Shown: positions 1 to 7,793 of the stretch, piece by piece
How the letters are laid out: the number at the start of each line of letters is the position of its first letter
Numbering within the stretch: the stretch's first letter is position 1
Origin: Verrucomicrobiota bacterium
GTDB taxonomy: Bacteria > Verrucomicrobiota > Verrucomicrobiia > Palsa-1439
Length of the DNA: 64,000 nt
Reading direction: 5' to 3'
NCBI GenBank assembly: GCA_003152315.1
Contig: PLZV01000062.1
Span: forward strand, 134,940-198,939
Notes under the pieces: generated by a model
What the model was told of the DNA's origin: nothing
Databases searched by the model: none
The model's input: the letters and a program-made list of their open reading frames with translations, nothing else
Program-made: the position numbers and the translations under genes

Positions 1-34
1 GCGTATGCGCGACAATTGCGAAGGAGTGTTCGTC

Positions 35-409
35 ATGAACGTGAGGCGAAATATTGTATTCACCATGTGGGCGATGCTCGCCATCGCCATCCTCGCGGTC
101 GCGCTCGCGATTCGTGTTACCGCCGACGAGCCGACGCCCGCACCGACGCCCGCGCCGACGGGGCAACTGTTCATCTACAGCGGCATCCTCCGGTCGGTGG
201 ATCTGCATGCGCGGACGATTATCGTCGATGGGTCACCTGCCCAGCAGACGTTCACGGTCCCGACTGACGCGGAGATTATCGTAAAAAGCAAACCGCGGGG
301 CACGCTCAGCGATCTCATGGTCGGCGACGGACTTCAGGTAAAGTACACCGACGATGATGGGGTTCACGTCGCGCACCAAATTTCCCTTCTGAGTCTCAAA
401 GTTCCGTAG
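35..409 (+). CDS. Small exported protein with an OB-like (DUF5666-type) domain
   Basis: Encodes about 124 residues. The ATG at 35 is preceded by AAGGAG at 21-26 with good spacing, so I prefer it to the upstream ATG at 5. Residues about 7-29 form one hydrophobic segment (signal peptide or anchor), followed by a Pro/Thr-Ala-Pro linker. The remaining 80 residues alternate beta-strand-like stretches and include DLMVGDGLQVKY, resembling the 'GD-x-V' strand of DUF5666/OB-fold proteins found in the periplasm. No catalytic residues are visible. It sits just upstream of a small lipoprotein on the same strand. The function is unknown and the family call is tentative. Confidence 0.6.
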   Translation: MNVRRNIVFTMWAMLAIAILAVALAIRVTADEPTPAPTPAPTGQLFIYSGILRSVDLHARTIIVDGSPAQQTFTVPTDAEIIVKSKPRGTLSDLMVGDGLQVKYTDDDGVHVAHQISLLSLKVP

Positions 410-464
410 CTCCACCGGTGCGGTTCATCGGTAAATGTCCGCTAAAAGAAAAGGAATCACGAAT

Positions 465-869
465 ATGAAATCGTTACGAAAGATCCAGATCACTGCGGCC
501 AGTACGCTGGTGAGTTTGTCACTGTACGGATGCAACCAACAGGTGCCGACGACCACCGCGCCACAGGCGACCCAGGAGCCAGTTACCCAATCGACGCCAC
601 AGATGACGCCATCGGCATCCACCAACAACCTGCCGGTCCCCACGACGGATTCGTCAGCGACTTCCACCAACAACCCACTGTCCCCCACGGGTGTTTCGAC
701 ACCGACCGTCACCAACGAACCGCCGACCCCCGTGTCGTCTGAGTCTGCGAATCCCATTAATACCCCGCCGTCCTCCACGATGCCTACGTCATCGCTGCCT
801 GACTCCACGATACCGGTTTCCACGAATGATTTGCCGACGGCCCCACCCATGCGGGTTTCGCCACAATAA
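465..869 (+). CDS. Pro/Thr/Ser-rich lipoprotein
   Basis: Encodes 134 residues from the ATG at 465, which has AAGGA at 451-455; an in-frame ATG at 435 lacks such a site. Residues 1-24 are a lipoprotein signal ending in the lipobox LYGC, after which the mature chain is almost entirely low-complexity Pro, Thr, Ser and Asn with loosely repeated 'STNN-P' and 'TPPSS' units. It is probably a disordered, surface-tethered spacer-like lipoprotein. No enzymatic domain is recognisable. It may be co-transcribed with the exported protein upstream. Confidence 0.6.
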   Translation: MKSLRKIQITAASTLVSLSLYGCNQQVPTTTAPQATQEPVTQSTPQMTPSASTNNLPVPTTDSSATSTNNPLSPTGVSTPTVTNEPPTPVSSESANPINTPPSSTMPTSSLPDSTIPVSTNDLPTAPPMRVSPQ

Positions 870-899
870 ATCCGCTTTTCGCCCTCGTTGAACGGCCCG

Positions 900-922
900 C
901 CCCGAACCCCTTTCGGGGTTGA
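900..922. repeat. Short hairpin repeat (copy 1)
   Basis: The stretch carries AACCCC-TTTC-GGGGTT, a six-base stem with a four-base loop. A near-identical copy lies at 4549-4571. It follows the lipoprotein gene and could act as a weak terminator, but its recurrence suggests a dispersed repeat family. Bases 923-1020 hold degenerate 'cttcgtg/ctttccgctct' low-complexity repeats and no gene. Confidence 0.5.
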
Positions 923-1046
923 GGAGTCAACCCCTCGTGTTCTTCGCGCTCTTCGTGGTGAACTCCTACGCCGCCTCCGCCCTTTCCGCTTTCCGCTCTC
1001 CGCTCTCTTTTGCTACATTTGGCCTCGGCCAACATAAGGAGCCAAC

Positions 1047-1961
1047 ATGTCCATTCGACCCGTCCACAAGGTGATCAAATCCAAACCCACCCTCGAAGGC
1101 GCGGGCGTCCACCTCCGCCGCGCGTTCGGCTTCGGCAACACCACCGACTTCGACCCCTTCCTGTTGTTGGACGATTTCCGCAACGACATCCCCGCCGATT
1201 ACCTCGCCGGCTTCCCCTGGCATCCCCATCGCGGCATCGAAACCATCACCTACGTCCTCGCCGGCAACGTCGACCACGCCGACAGCATCGGCAACAACGG
1301 CTCCATCGAAGCGGGCGACATCCAGTGGATGACCGCCGGCCGCGGCATCATCCACCAGGAAATGCCCAAGGGCGACAAAGCCGGCAGAATGCACGGCTTC
1401 CAATTGTGGGCGAATCTGCCCTCCTCGCTCAAGATGACCGCCCCGCATTACCAGGAAGTCAAAGCGCCCGAAATCGCCGTCGCCACCGAAGACGACGGCA
1501 CCCAGGCCCGCATCATCTGCGGCACGTTCTGGGGCAAAAAAGGTCCCGTCACCGGCATCGCCGCCGACCCGATCTACCTCGACGTCACCGTCCCGCCCGG
1601 CAAATGCAAACGCCTGCCCGTCGACACCTCGCGCAACGCCTTCGCCTACGTCTTCGCCGGCTCCGGCAAATTCTGCAACGCCTCCGGCCCCCTCGCCGTC
1701 CCCACCGAAAGCGTCAACTGGCTCGACACCACCCCGCCCGCCGAAGCCGAAGACCGTAGTTTGATCCTCTTCGACAGCGGCGACGAAGTAGTAGTCCAAG
1801 CCGGCGACCAAGGCATCCGCTTCCTACTCGTGTCGGGCAAACCCCTAAAAGAACCGGTCGCCTGGTACGGCCCCATAGTCATGAACACCCAGGAACAGCT
1901 ACGCAAAGCCTTCGATCAGCTGAACGAGGGTACGTTCCTGGAAATGACAAAGATAGATTGA
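1047..1961 (+). CDS. Pirin family cupin protein
   Basis: Encodes 304 residues, the usual pirin length, with AAGGAG seven bases before the ATG. The N-terminal cupin carries HPHRGIETITYV at residues 59-70 and GIIHQE at 101-106, giving the iron ligand set His59, His61, His103 and Glu105. The C-terminal cupin (about 180-290) is the usual non-metal one. Bacterial pirins are cytosolic; some show quercetin 2,3-dioxygenase activity and others act as redox-dependent regulators. The sequence does not decide between these roles. It appears to be a single-gene unit. Confidence 0.92.
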   Translation: MSIRPVHKVIKSKPTLEGAGVHLRRAFGFGNTTDFDPFLLLDDFRNDIPADYLAGFPWHPHRGIETITYVLAGNVDHADSIGNNGSIEAGDIQWMTAGRGIIHQEMPKGDKAGRMHGFQLWANLPSSLKMTAPHYQEVKAPEIAVATEDDGTQARIICGTFWGKKGPVTGIAADPIYLDVTVPPGKCKRLPVDTSRNAFAYVFAGSGKFCNASGPLAVPTESVNWLDTTPPAEAEDRSLILFDSGDEVVVQAGDQGIRFLLVSGKPLKEPVAWYGPIVMNTQEQLRKAFDQLNEGTFLEMTKID

Positions 1962-2013
1962 ACAACTTTGAAGGTGGCCCCTAGCCAAGTCCTTCCAACT
2001 AGCTGCATCGACG

Positions 2014-2880
2014 ATGAGCACACCTCCGATCCTCTACAAGTATATTAGGACAGAGCATGCGTTGACTGTTCTTCAGAATCTTAAGCTGAAGCTGACCCCG
2101 CCAATTGAATTTGACGATCCATTTGAGTTTTTGATGCGCGTAGAGGGCTCCATGAATCGTCGTCGAGTGGGGAAAATGATGGATCGGAACAGTCACATAA
2201 GACTGGTATACGAATTGGCCCTCGCAAAGGGTTTGTGCAGTGGAGACTTCAAAACATTTAGGCGAGATTTCAAGGCCAACCGAGAGAAACACCTCCGAGA
2301 CGCAATTCGATTTGCTGAACCGGTACTTGGCAATCATCTGAAGGGTCAGTTTCTTGTAAATCTTTCAAAAATGTACGCTGTACTTTGCTTATCCGAAGTG
2401 CGAGACAGCATTCTAATGTGGTCACACTACGCTAGCGGTCATAGGGGCATAGTGCTGGGAATCGAAATTCCTCCGTCATGGAAAATACATCAAGTGGAAT
2501 ACGGTAACCAACGAGTCGCCATTGATCTTGCTTGGAATCCGAATGATGAACGGTGTCAAGATATGCTGAGGGCACTTGTGAAAGCGAAGGGTGAAGACTG
2601 GAAGTACGAACGCGAGTGGCGCGCACTTGGACAGCTAGATCGGTTAGAGCAAATTCAGCGAGAAGGAAAAGTGCAGTACTTCGCAAAAATGCAGCCTAAA
2701 TTCGTCAAAGAAATCCTCCTTGGGTGGCGTTTCCCCGAAGGAGATATGGCCGAGATAATCACACTGCACAAACAATGGCTACCTCAGGCGCGACTCCTAA
2801 AAGCATCCCTTCACGATAGTGAGTATAGGATGATCATAAGCGATCTCCAATCCTCGGACCCACCTCCGGCCACACGCTAA
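2014..2880 (+). CDS. DUF2971 family protein
   Basis: Encodes 288 residues. The N-terminus (LYKYIRTEHALTVLQNLKL) and the segment MWSHYASGHRGIVLGIEI near residues 133-150 match the DUF2971 pattern of an N-terminal 'lyKY.s.e.a...L' and a central 'mWshYa..h.G'. The function of the family is unknown; members often sit in variable regions and near defence genes. The gene is clearly more AT-rich than its neighbours and has no ribosome-binding site of note, consistent with recent acquisition. No partner gene is adjacent. Confidence 0.8.
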   Translation: MSTPPILYKYIRTEHALTVLQNLKLKLTPPIEFDDPFEFLMRVEGSMNRRRVGKMMDRNSHIRLVYELALAKGLCSGDFKTFRRDFKANREKHLRDAIRFAEPVLGNHLKGQFLVNLSKMYAVLCLSEVRDSILMWSHYASGHRGIVLGIEIPPSWKIHQVEYGNQRVAIDLAWNPNDERCQDMLRALVKAKGEDWKYEREWRALGQLDRLEQIQREGKVQYFAKMQPKFVKEILLGWRFPEGDMAEIITLHKQWLPQARLLKASLHDSEYRMIISDLQSSDPPPATR

Positions 2881-2974
2881 TGTACAAGCGTCTCGGGGTA
2901 CGGCCTGACCTTCGAGAGATTCCGCGTGACGACCCGAACCGCCCTCACTTCCACGATGCGTTTCGTGTGATGGG

Positions 2975-3004
2975 AAACGAGAAACCCCCTCCCGTTACCG
3001 GGAG
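2975..3004 (-). terminator. Candidate intrinsic terminator of the PEP-CTERM gene
   Basis: Read on the minus strand, CTCCCG-GTAA-CGGGAG (2989-3004) forms a six-base GC stem followed by GGGGGTTTCTCGT. It lies about 25 bases beyond the stop of the PEP-CTERM gene. The T-tract is short, so strength is uncertain. Confidence 0.45.
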
Positions 3005-3028
3005 CGGGGCAATGAAAAATAACCCGGC

Positions 3029-3928
3029 TTACTTCCGCCGCCGAAGGAACAATAACAAAGACAACCCGCTAAAACCCGCCAGTGCCAGCGTGGTCGGCTC
3101 GGGAATCACCGCGATGCCCCATGGTTGATGCAACCCTGAAACCAGCGAGGCGTTGACCGCCACACCGTTGGTCGTGTATTCGCCTATCGTGTTGACGGTC
3201 GCGGGCGAGCCGCCAATGCTCGAAACAAAGAGATCTCCTCCCAACACTGCGATCCCAACCGGTTCACCCAACCCGGAGACCAGCGAGGCGTTGACCGTCA
3301 CACCGTTGGTCGTGTATTCGCCAATCGTAGCGCTGAAAGCGTTCGCGACAAAAAGATTTCCTCCAGACACCACGAGGCCAAATGGTCCACTCAACCCTGA
3401 GACCAGCGAGGCATTGACCGTCACACCGTTGGTCGTATATTCGCCTATCGTGCCGCCGTTAGCGTTCGCGACAAAGAGATCTCCTCCAGACACCACGAGG
3501 CCAGCTGGGTCCAACAATCCTGAGACCAGCGAGGCGTTGACCGTCACACCGTTGGTCGTGTATTCGCCAATGATGCCGCTGCCCTCGTTCGCGACAAAGA
3601 GATTTCCTCCAGACACCGCCATCCCTACTGGTTCATTTAACCCTGAGACCAGCGAGGTGCTGACTGTCCCACCCGAGGTGGTGTACTCGCCAATCGTGCC
3701 TGGAGTGGTAAAATTCGCGGAATAGATATCTCCTCCAAACACCGCGATGTCGTGTATTCCGGGCACTGACACCAGCGAAGCGTTGACCGTCGTCCCATCG
3801 AAGTTGTATTCGCCAATCGCTCCGCCATTGATGGTAAAGATTTGTGCGTGAGCGGTTCCTGGCATAGCCCAAAGCGCGGCACAGATCGTCAGGCCAGTAA
3901 CTACAAGTAGTCGAATATGTTTTTTCAT
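3029..3928 (-). CDS. PEP-CTERM protein with six 41-residue beta-propeller-like repeats
   Basis: Encodes 299 residues, with AGGA upstream of the ATG. A signal peptide ends at AHA near residue 28. Six repeats of about 41 residues follow, each with GEYTTNGVTVNASLVSGL then PxGLVVSGGNLFVAN, the spacing of NHL/YVTN-type propeller blades. One repeat carries a five-residue insertion. The C-terminus is a PEP-CTERM sorting signal: PEPTTLALAGFS, a hydrophobic helix, and RRRK. Such proteins are exported, cleaved by an exosortase and attached to exopolysaccharide or the surface. No exosortase gene is in this window. It probably binds or builds extracellular matrix. Confidence 0.88.
   Translation of the reverse strand: MKKHIRLLVVTGLTICAALWAMPGTAHAQIFTINGGAIGEYNFDGTTVNASLVSVPGIHDIAVFGGDIYSANFTTPGTIGEYTTSGGTVSTSLVSGLNEPVGMAVSGGNLFVANEGSGIIGEYTTNGVTVNASLVSGLLDPAGLVVSGGDLFVANANGGTIGEYTTNGVTVNASLVSGLSGPFGLVVSGGNLFVANAFSATIGEYTTNGVTVNASLVSGLGEPVGIAVLGGDLFVSSIGGSPATVNTIGEYTTNGVAVNASLVSGLHQPWGIAVIPEPTTLALAGFSGLSLLLFLRRRK
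3141..3780. repeat. Tandem 123-bp coding repeats
   Basis: The marker ACCAGCGAGG recurs at 3141, 3279, 3402, 3525, 3648 and (one mismatch) 3771. Spacing is 138 once and 123 four times, i.e. 41 codons. The inner copies are far more alike in DNA than protein selection needs, which points to recent duplication or gene conversion within the PEP-CTERM gene. Confidence 0.9.
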
Positions 3929-4212
3929 TTCTGTTTTCCTGGCCGTTCGTTAACCGCGTCACCCCGGTGTCCTCAGGAATGGAAGTTCACGGCCAGGGGA
4001 CCAAGATACCTGCGACAGGAGTTCCTTTACTAAGTTCCCCGACTAATAGCAAGAACATTCACAGCTTGTTCCGCCCCGGAAACCAACAAAATACTTGCCC
4101 CTGAGAGGTCTATTCAAGCGGCCAGAAGTGGAAATTACACCACACCTTGCACGCGCACACACGCCTGCGCGCTCGCCGTCTTCCCAACTCTCTCGCCCTG
4201 CCAGAAGAAAAA

Positions 4213-4392
4213 CTACTTCACGTCACGAATGGCAGCCTTCACCTTCGCCACCAATTCGGGGGGAATGTCCTTGAACCCGTGCGCCGTCCGCGCGTGTTCC
4301 GCCAACTTCTTCATCAACTCCGCCTCGTTCTCCGCGCGCGCCTCAAAATCACAGGCCACGCCAACATCCGAACATTTCATGCTCTTCGCCAT
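4213..4392 (-). CDS. DUF1059 domain protein
   Basis: Encodes 59 residues from MAKSMKCSDVG; GGAGG precedes this ATG, so the longer 71-residue form is unlikely. The sequence fits DUF1059: KxMxCxDxGxxCxF at the N-terminus (Cys residues near 7 and 14), an EAELMKKLAEHARTAHG helix, and a final amphipathic helix. These small cytosolic proteins are common, often single-domain, and of unknown role; the paired Cys/His residues suggest metal binding. It has no obvious operon partner. Confidence 0.85.
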   Translation of the reverse strand: MAKSMKCSDVGVACDFEARAENEAELMKKLAEHARTAHGFKDIPPELVAKVKAAIRDVK

Positions 4393-4502
4393 GACTGCCT
4401 CCGGGGTGATTGATTGCCGCCCCACCATCTACCCCGAAAGGCCCAGACCTTCAACGAAGAAATTGCCCATTTTCAGGTAATAACGCTTCTTGATTTCGTT
4501 GC

Positions 4503-4542
4503 GAATTTCCTCCGCCGCCTCGTTGGACGTTGAGCGTTCAGC
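4503..4542. repeat. 40-bp dispersed repeat (copy 1)
   Basis: This 40-base stretch matches 6158-6197 in the same orientation with only a few mismatches, the last 22 bases being identical. It contains the GTTGAGCGTTCAGC motif. Both copies lie in short gaps between genes. Confidence 0.75.
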
Positions 4543-4548
4543 AGCCTG

Positions 4549-4571
4549 CCCCGAATCCTTTTCGGGGTTGA
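4549..4571. repeat. Short hairpin repeat (copy 2)
   Basis: CCCCGAATCCTTTTCGGGGTTGA differs from the copy at 900-922 at two positions and keeps the CCCCGAA/TTCGGGG dyad. It lies 30 bases beyond the stop of the pseudopilin on the minus strand and might also terminate it. Confidence 0.55.
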
Positions 4572-4601
4572 ATGTTGAACGTTGACTTCGTTGTGTTTCC
4601 G

Positions 4602-5228
4602 TTACGGTTCCGCAACCAGCACGCTACCATTGGGAGTGTCATTCACGCCCGCCGTCGACGGCAGACTGTTCGCCCACGATGCGTGCCCGTCATTGAAAAG
4701 CACGTTCCCGCCGGCGTCCTTGTGGGGCGCGTAAGGGGAACTCCCGCTGGCCGACCATCGCGCGCCCTTCGTGTACCCCGCCGCGGTCACGGACTTGCCC
4801 ATCCGATCCAACGCGATGACCGAATCCGGCTGGTCCTGCCAGTTCAGGCCAACCGAATACGAATAACTGATCGTCATGTTGGCAACCGTGTTCGTCAACG
4901 GATAGACGGTCTGAGACTTCGCCGCATTATCACTCGGGCACGTGAATATCTTCGCCGTAGTGAGGACGTTGCTTAACAGATTGTACGAACCCGGCAACGT
5001 CGGATTGCTCGCAAGGTCCAAGGGCATCCGCCCATTGTAACCGTCCGCGTACATCGCGATGCCCAGGCCGATTTGCTTGAGGTTGTTCAGGCAGGCCGTG
5101 CGCCGCCCTTTTTCGCGGGCCATGCCAAGCGCGGGCAACAGCATCGCCGCCAGAATCCCAATGATCGCGATGACCACCAACAGTTCAATGAGGGTGAACC
5201 CGATTCTGTCTCTCGTGGAACGTTTCAT
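4602..5228 (-). CDS. Type II secretion pseudopilin-like protein (prepilin N-terminal domain)
   Basis: Encodes 208 residues. A short basic leader ([10 protein letters not shown]) is followed by [20 protein letters not shown], the prepilin peptidase site and hydrophobic helix, then [20 protein letters not shown], typical of the DUF1559-like pseudopilin class of PVC bacteria. The C-terminus has [11 protein letters not shown], the family's H-x9-DG-type motif. Maturation would need a prepilin peptidase, not present here. Such proteins occur in dozens of stand-alone copies in these genomes; the role is probably surface or secretion related. Four relatives occur in this window. Confidence 0.88.
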   Translation of the reverse strand: MKRSTRDRIGFTLIELLVVIAIIGILAAMLLPALGMAREKGRRTACLNNLKQIGLGIAMYADGYNGRMPLDLASNPTLPGSYNLLSNVLTTAKIFTCPSDNAAKSQTVYPLTNTVANMTISYSYSVGLNWQDQPDSVIALDRMGKSVTAAGYTKGARWSASGSSPYAPHKDAGGNVLFNDGHASWANSLPSTAGVNDTPNGSVLVAEP

Positions 5229-5427
5229 GGCTCGGTCCTCCGCACGGTTGCGTCAGGACTGTGTGCCCGTCACTGCGTAACACTACAGCCGCACCCCACG
5301 CGAGTCATGTAAACACCCTGTAAAAAAGCCCGCGTATGTGATTGGGTTCAGATCGCATTGTTAGGAGTCCGCACCCCTGCTTCCTCCACTTGCCCGACCA
5401 CTCCCGACCTGTTAAACTGCGAACACT
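5229..5427. other. Divergent gap between the pseudopilin and the MBL-fold gene
   Basis: No gene is seen here. The right end carries the candidate promoter for the gene at 5428. The left end should hold the pseudopilin promoter, but I cannot pick a convincing one. Confidence 0.4.
5390..5418 (+). promoter_or_regulatory. Candidate promoter TTGCCC-17-TAAACT
   Basis: The -35 is at 5390-5395 and the -10 at 5413-5418, nine bases before the TTG start at 5428. Transcription would begin at or a few bases before the start codon. Confidence 0.45.
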
Positions 5428-6054
5428 TTGCAAGAGATACTAAACGGCATCTTTACCTGGGGTGGGTCCTATCCCGACATGCCCTGGGAACTGAACGGCT
5501 TCGCGATCCGGCTGGACGACGGGGCCATCCTGATTGACCCGCCCATACCCGGTGCCGACGACTGGCCGCAACTCGATGCCTTGAAGCCGATCCGGAAGAT
5601 CATCGTGACCAATCGCGATCACGACCGCGAGGCGCAACAGTTTCACGAACGCTATCAGGCGCCAATCGTGACCGGCGTCAACGAGGCCGGCGGTTTCGCT
5701 ACGCTGATGGTGGATGAGACCGTCAAGGATGGCGACATTTTGCCCGGTGGGTTACGAGTGATTGATCTGCCCGGCAAATCACCCGGCGAAATCGGGCTGT
5801 ACTTCGACCCGTTGCGGAGCAAACTTTCCCGGGAACTCGGCGGCATCGTGCTCTTGGGCGACGCCCTCATCGGTCATCCGCCCGGCCTCTTGCGATTCGT
5901 CCCCAGTCGCAAACTCGACGACGCGCCGCAACTGCGAACGTCCCTGCGAAAGCTGCTCGACCTGGAGTTCGAAGTCCTGCTCCTCTGCGACGGCCATTCA
6001 ATCCTCAAAGACGCCCACAAAAAAGTGGAACAATTCCTCGCCACCCAACCGTGA
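5428..6054 (+). CDS. Metallo-beta-lactamase-fold protein with degenerate metal site
   Basis: Encodes 208 residues from a TTG codon; the next in-frame Met would remove the first core strand. The layout is that of a small MBL-fold hydrolase: LDDGAILIDPP (first strands), VTNRDHDREA in place of the THxHxDH motif, GKSPGEIGLYF in place of the GHTPG strand, LLGDALIG with the bridging-type Asp, and LLCDGHSIL near the end. Only part of the zinc ligand set is kept, as in a recognised 'TNRDH' branch of the fold. Catalysis is therefore doubtful. The partner and substrate are unknown. Confidence 0.7.
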   Translation: MQEILNGIFTWGGSYPDMPWELNGFAIRLDDGAILIDPPIPGADDWPQLDALKPIRKIIVTNRDHDREAQQFHERYQAPIVTGVNEAGGFATLMVDETVKDGDILPGGLRVIDLPGKSPGEIGLYFDPLRSKLSRELGGIVLLGDALIGHPPGLLRFVPSRKLDDAPQLRTSLRKLLDLEFEVLLLCDGHSILKDAHKKVEQFLATQP

Positions 6055-6124
6055 CGTTGCAGACAGTCGCTGGGTTCCGGTCTCATTTTCAGACAGTAAC
6101 GCTTCGTGCTCTTCGTGACTCTTG

Positions 6125-6150
6125 TCCGCCATAGCCTTGGCGACGGCGGA
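6125..6150. repeat. TCCGCC...GGCGGA dyad repeat (copy 1)
   Basis: TCCGCC and GGCGGA arms enclose ATAGCCTTGGCGAC. Related copies lie at 28329-28352, 28421-28443 and 28444-28464, so this is a dispersed intergenic repeat. Confidence 0.6.
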
Positions 6151-6157
6151 TCGTGGT

Positions 6158-6197
6158 GAATTTCCTTGCCGCCCCCGTTGGACGTTGAGCGTTCAGC
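6158..6197. repeat. 40-bp dispersed repeat (copy 2)
   Basis: Direct copy of 4503-4542. The shared 22 bases at 6176-6197 are identical. It is followed by another GTTGAACGTTGAA run, suggesting a short self-repeating unit. Confidence 0.75.
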
Positions 6198-6226
6198 GTT
6201 GAACGTTGAAAGTTAATTCTTTCCCC

Positions 6227-7681
6227 CTACCACGTATACCTCACCGTATAAGTAATCACCTGCTCGCCGTCCTTGTCCACCTTCACAGGAAAGTGAATCG
6301 TATTGGAATCGTGCTTCGTCCACTTCTGGTTGGACTCGGTGATCTCCCAGTTGTTCCAACGGTAGAGCGTCTCCTTCACCAGCACTTCGACCGGCTCGGT
6401 CTTGTGGTTACGGACACGGATCTCAAAACTCTCGGTGATGACATGGCTGCTGGCATCCACATGGAAGTCCGTGCGCTTGCGTTCGCCCACGATGTCAAAC
6501 GCGTCGCCGATGTGCAGCTTGACGGTCTCGTCCTTCGGCGTGTGGTCGATCTCGTCCTCGCCGATGAACTCCAGCGAGCCGTCGGCTTCATCGCGCTTGT
6601 AGAGCCGCATCTTGCCTTTCGGCAACGCCATGCCCAGGTTGTTCTCCTTGGAATTCTTGACCTCGACAACCACATTGACCTTCTTGTTGGAAGAATCGCT
6701 GCCATAGTTGGCATCGTTGTTCAACCCGCCATAAAACCGATACTGCGGCGCGCCATCATAAAGAAAAAACTTCTTCACCGGCACATCCGCCGCCTTGAGC
6801 AACTCGATCTGCTTGGTCTGGTTCTGCGCCACCGTCGCCGGCCGCCCCAGCGTGTAGAGGTGATACTCAAAGAAGGCTTTCTCCTCGAAGCCGCTCTGCG
6901 CTGCGGCTCTGCGCGCCCCAAACGCCATCGGTGCGGTCATCTCTAGCGGCTGCACCCGCCGCACATCTCCCGCAATCAGCTTGAGCTTCGCATCCTTGTA
7001 CGTCGCGCCCGACTGATTATTGATCGTGACCCAACCACCCAGATCGAGCTTCGTGTCGTTGGGATTCAAAGTGGCGTTGTAGTCCGCCTGCCAGTTGATG
7101 CCTGCCGTCTGGTAAGCTACTTCGATAAGTTGCTGGCCCACCTTCTCCGTCGCCAGCTTCCATACCAGCGTCGGCTTCGTGATCAATCCCTCCGGCAACG
7201 CGCCAAACTGGATGTCCTTCACATTGTCGCCGCGCTGCACCATCACAATCTCCGGTTGTACAACCTCCGCTTTATCACCCTCCTGCCGAATCACCAACTG
7301 GTTCGCGTCAAAGCTGAGCAAACTGCCCGAATACCGCGAACCGTCCTTCGTCAGTACAGCAATCTGTTTGTCGATGTACTTCCCGAGCAGCTTGTCGGCG
7401 GAAACCAGGTCGTACTCATAATTCTGCTCCAGCACTGTCGCACCGGGATCGGTGAGCGACTTGAATTGCACGCTGGTCCCGTCGATCTGCGACGCCACAT
7501 CGGTAAACTGAATCGTGCCCGTCTTCTCTTTGACGTCCACAGTGCGCTTCTCGCGCACCACGCCAAAATTCTGGTTGTAGATGGTCAGCGCAATGCCTTC
7601 TTCCTGTTTTTCGGGGGCGGCAAGGGCGGCGGCGGTCAGTCCGAACGCCAGTGGAATCATCGTCAGGTTGCGTAGCTTCAT
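6227..7681 (-). CDS. Exported DUF4139 domain protein
   Basis: Encodes 484 residues. GGAGG lies seven bases before the ATG at 7681, so this start is preferred to the ATG at 7708. Residues 1-22 are a signal peptide ending in ALAA. The N-terminal region (ALTIYNQNFGVVREKRTVDV) and the C-terminal half (VTINNQSGATYKDAKLKLIAG, then ESNQKWTKHDSNTIHFPVKV) match DUF4139 proteins, beta-rich periplasmic proteins of unknown function related to the mucoidy inhibitor A family. Transcription is divergent from the giant flavoprotein gene. No membrane anchor or catalytic motif is visible. Confidence 0.85.
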   Translation of the reverse strand: MKLRNLTMIPLAFGLTAAALAAPEKQEEGIALTIYNQNFGVVREKRTVDVKEKTGTIQFTDVASQIDGTSVQFKSLTDPGATVLEQNYEYDLVSADKLLGKYIDKQIAVLTKDGSRYSGSLLSFDANQLVIRQEGDKAEVVQPEIVMVQRGDNVKDIQFGALPEGLITKPTLVWKLATEKVGQQLIEVAYQTAGINWQADYNATLNPNDTKLDLGGWVTINNQSGATYKDAKLKLIAGDVRRVQPLEMTAPMAFGARRAAAQSGFEEKAFFEYHLYTLGRPATVAQNQTKQIELLKAADVPVKKFFLYDGAPQYRFYGGLNNDANYGSDSSNKKVNVVVEVKNSKENNLGMALPKGKMRLYKRDEADGSLEFIGEDEIDHTPKDETVKLHIGDAFDIVGERKRTDFHVDASSHVITESFEIRVRNHKTEPVEVLVKETLYRWNNWEITESNQKWTKHDSNTIHFPVKVDKDGEQVITYTVRYTW

Positions 7682-7759
7682 AACCGTTCCTCCGTGGATG
7701 TCCGACACCGCCTACTCTACAAGAGTTCCGCGTGGTGTGCGATATTTTCCTGGTCGGGC

Positions 7760-7787
7760 TTTCAAAATGAAGCGGACTCCCTATAAT
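7760..7787 (+). promoter_or_regulatory. Candidate promoter with consensus TATAAT -10
   Basis: A perfect TATAAT at 7782-7787 ends six bases before the ATG at 7794. The -35 is weak (TTTCAA at 7760-7765, 16-base spacer). No Shine-Dalgarno sequence precedes the ATG, so the transcript is probably leaderless. Confidence 0.55.
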
Positions 7788-7793
7788 GCGCGC

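Noticed and set aside
2880..3128. 82-codon plus-strand frame after the DUF2971 gene
   Set aside because: It lies largely across the terminator and antisense to the PEP-CTERM gene, with no family likeness.
3153..3725. Open frame on the plus strand through the repeats, and a CRISPR-like regular spacing
   Set aside because: The repeats are coding on the minus strand (signal peptide, propeller repeats, PEP-CTERM end). The 123-bp unit has no repeat/spacer division.
7581..7793. Upstream extension of the giant fusion frame
   Set aside because: It is antisense to the start of the DUF4139 gene. The FAD-binding fold begins right after 7794 and the promoter lies just before it.
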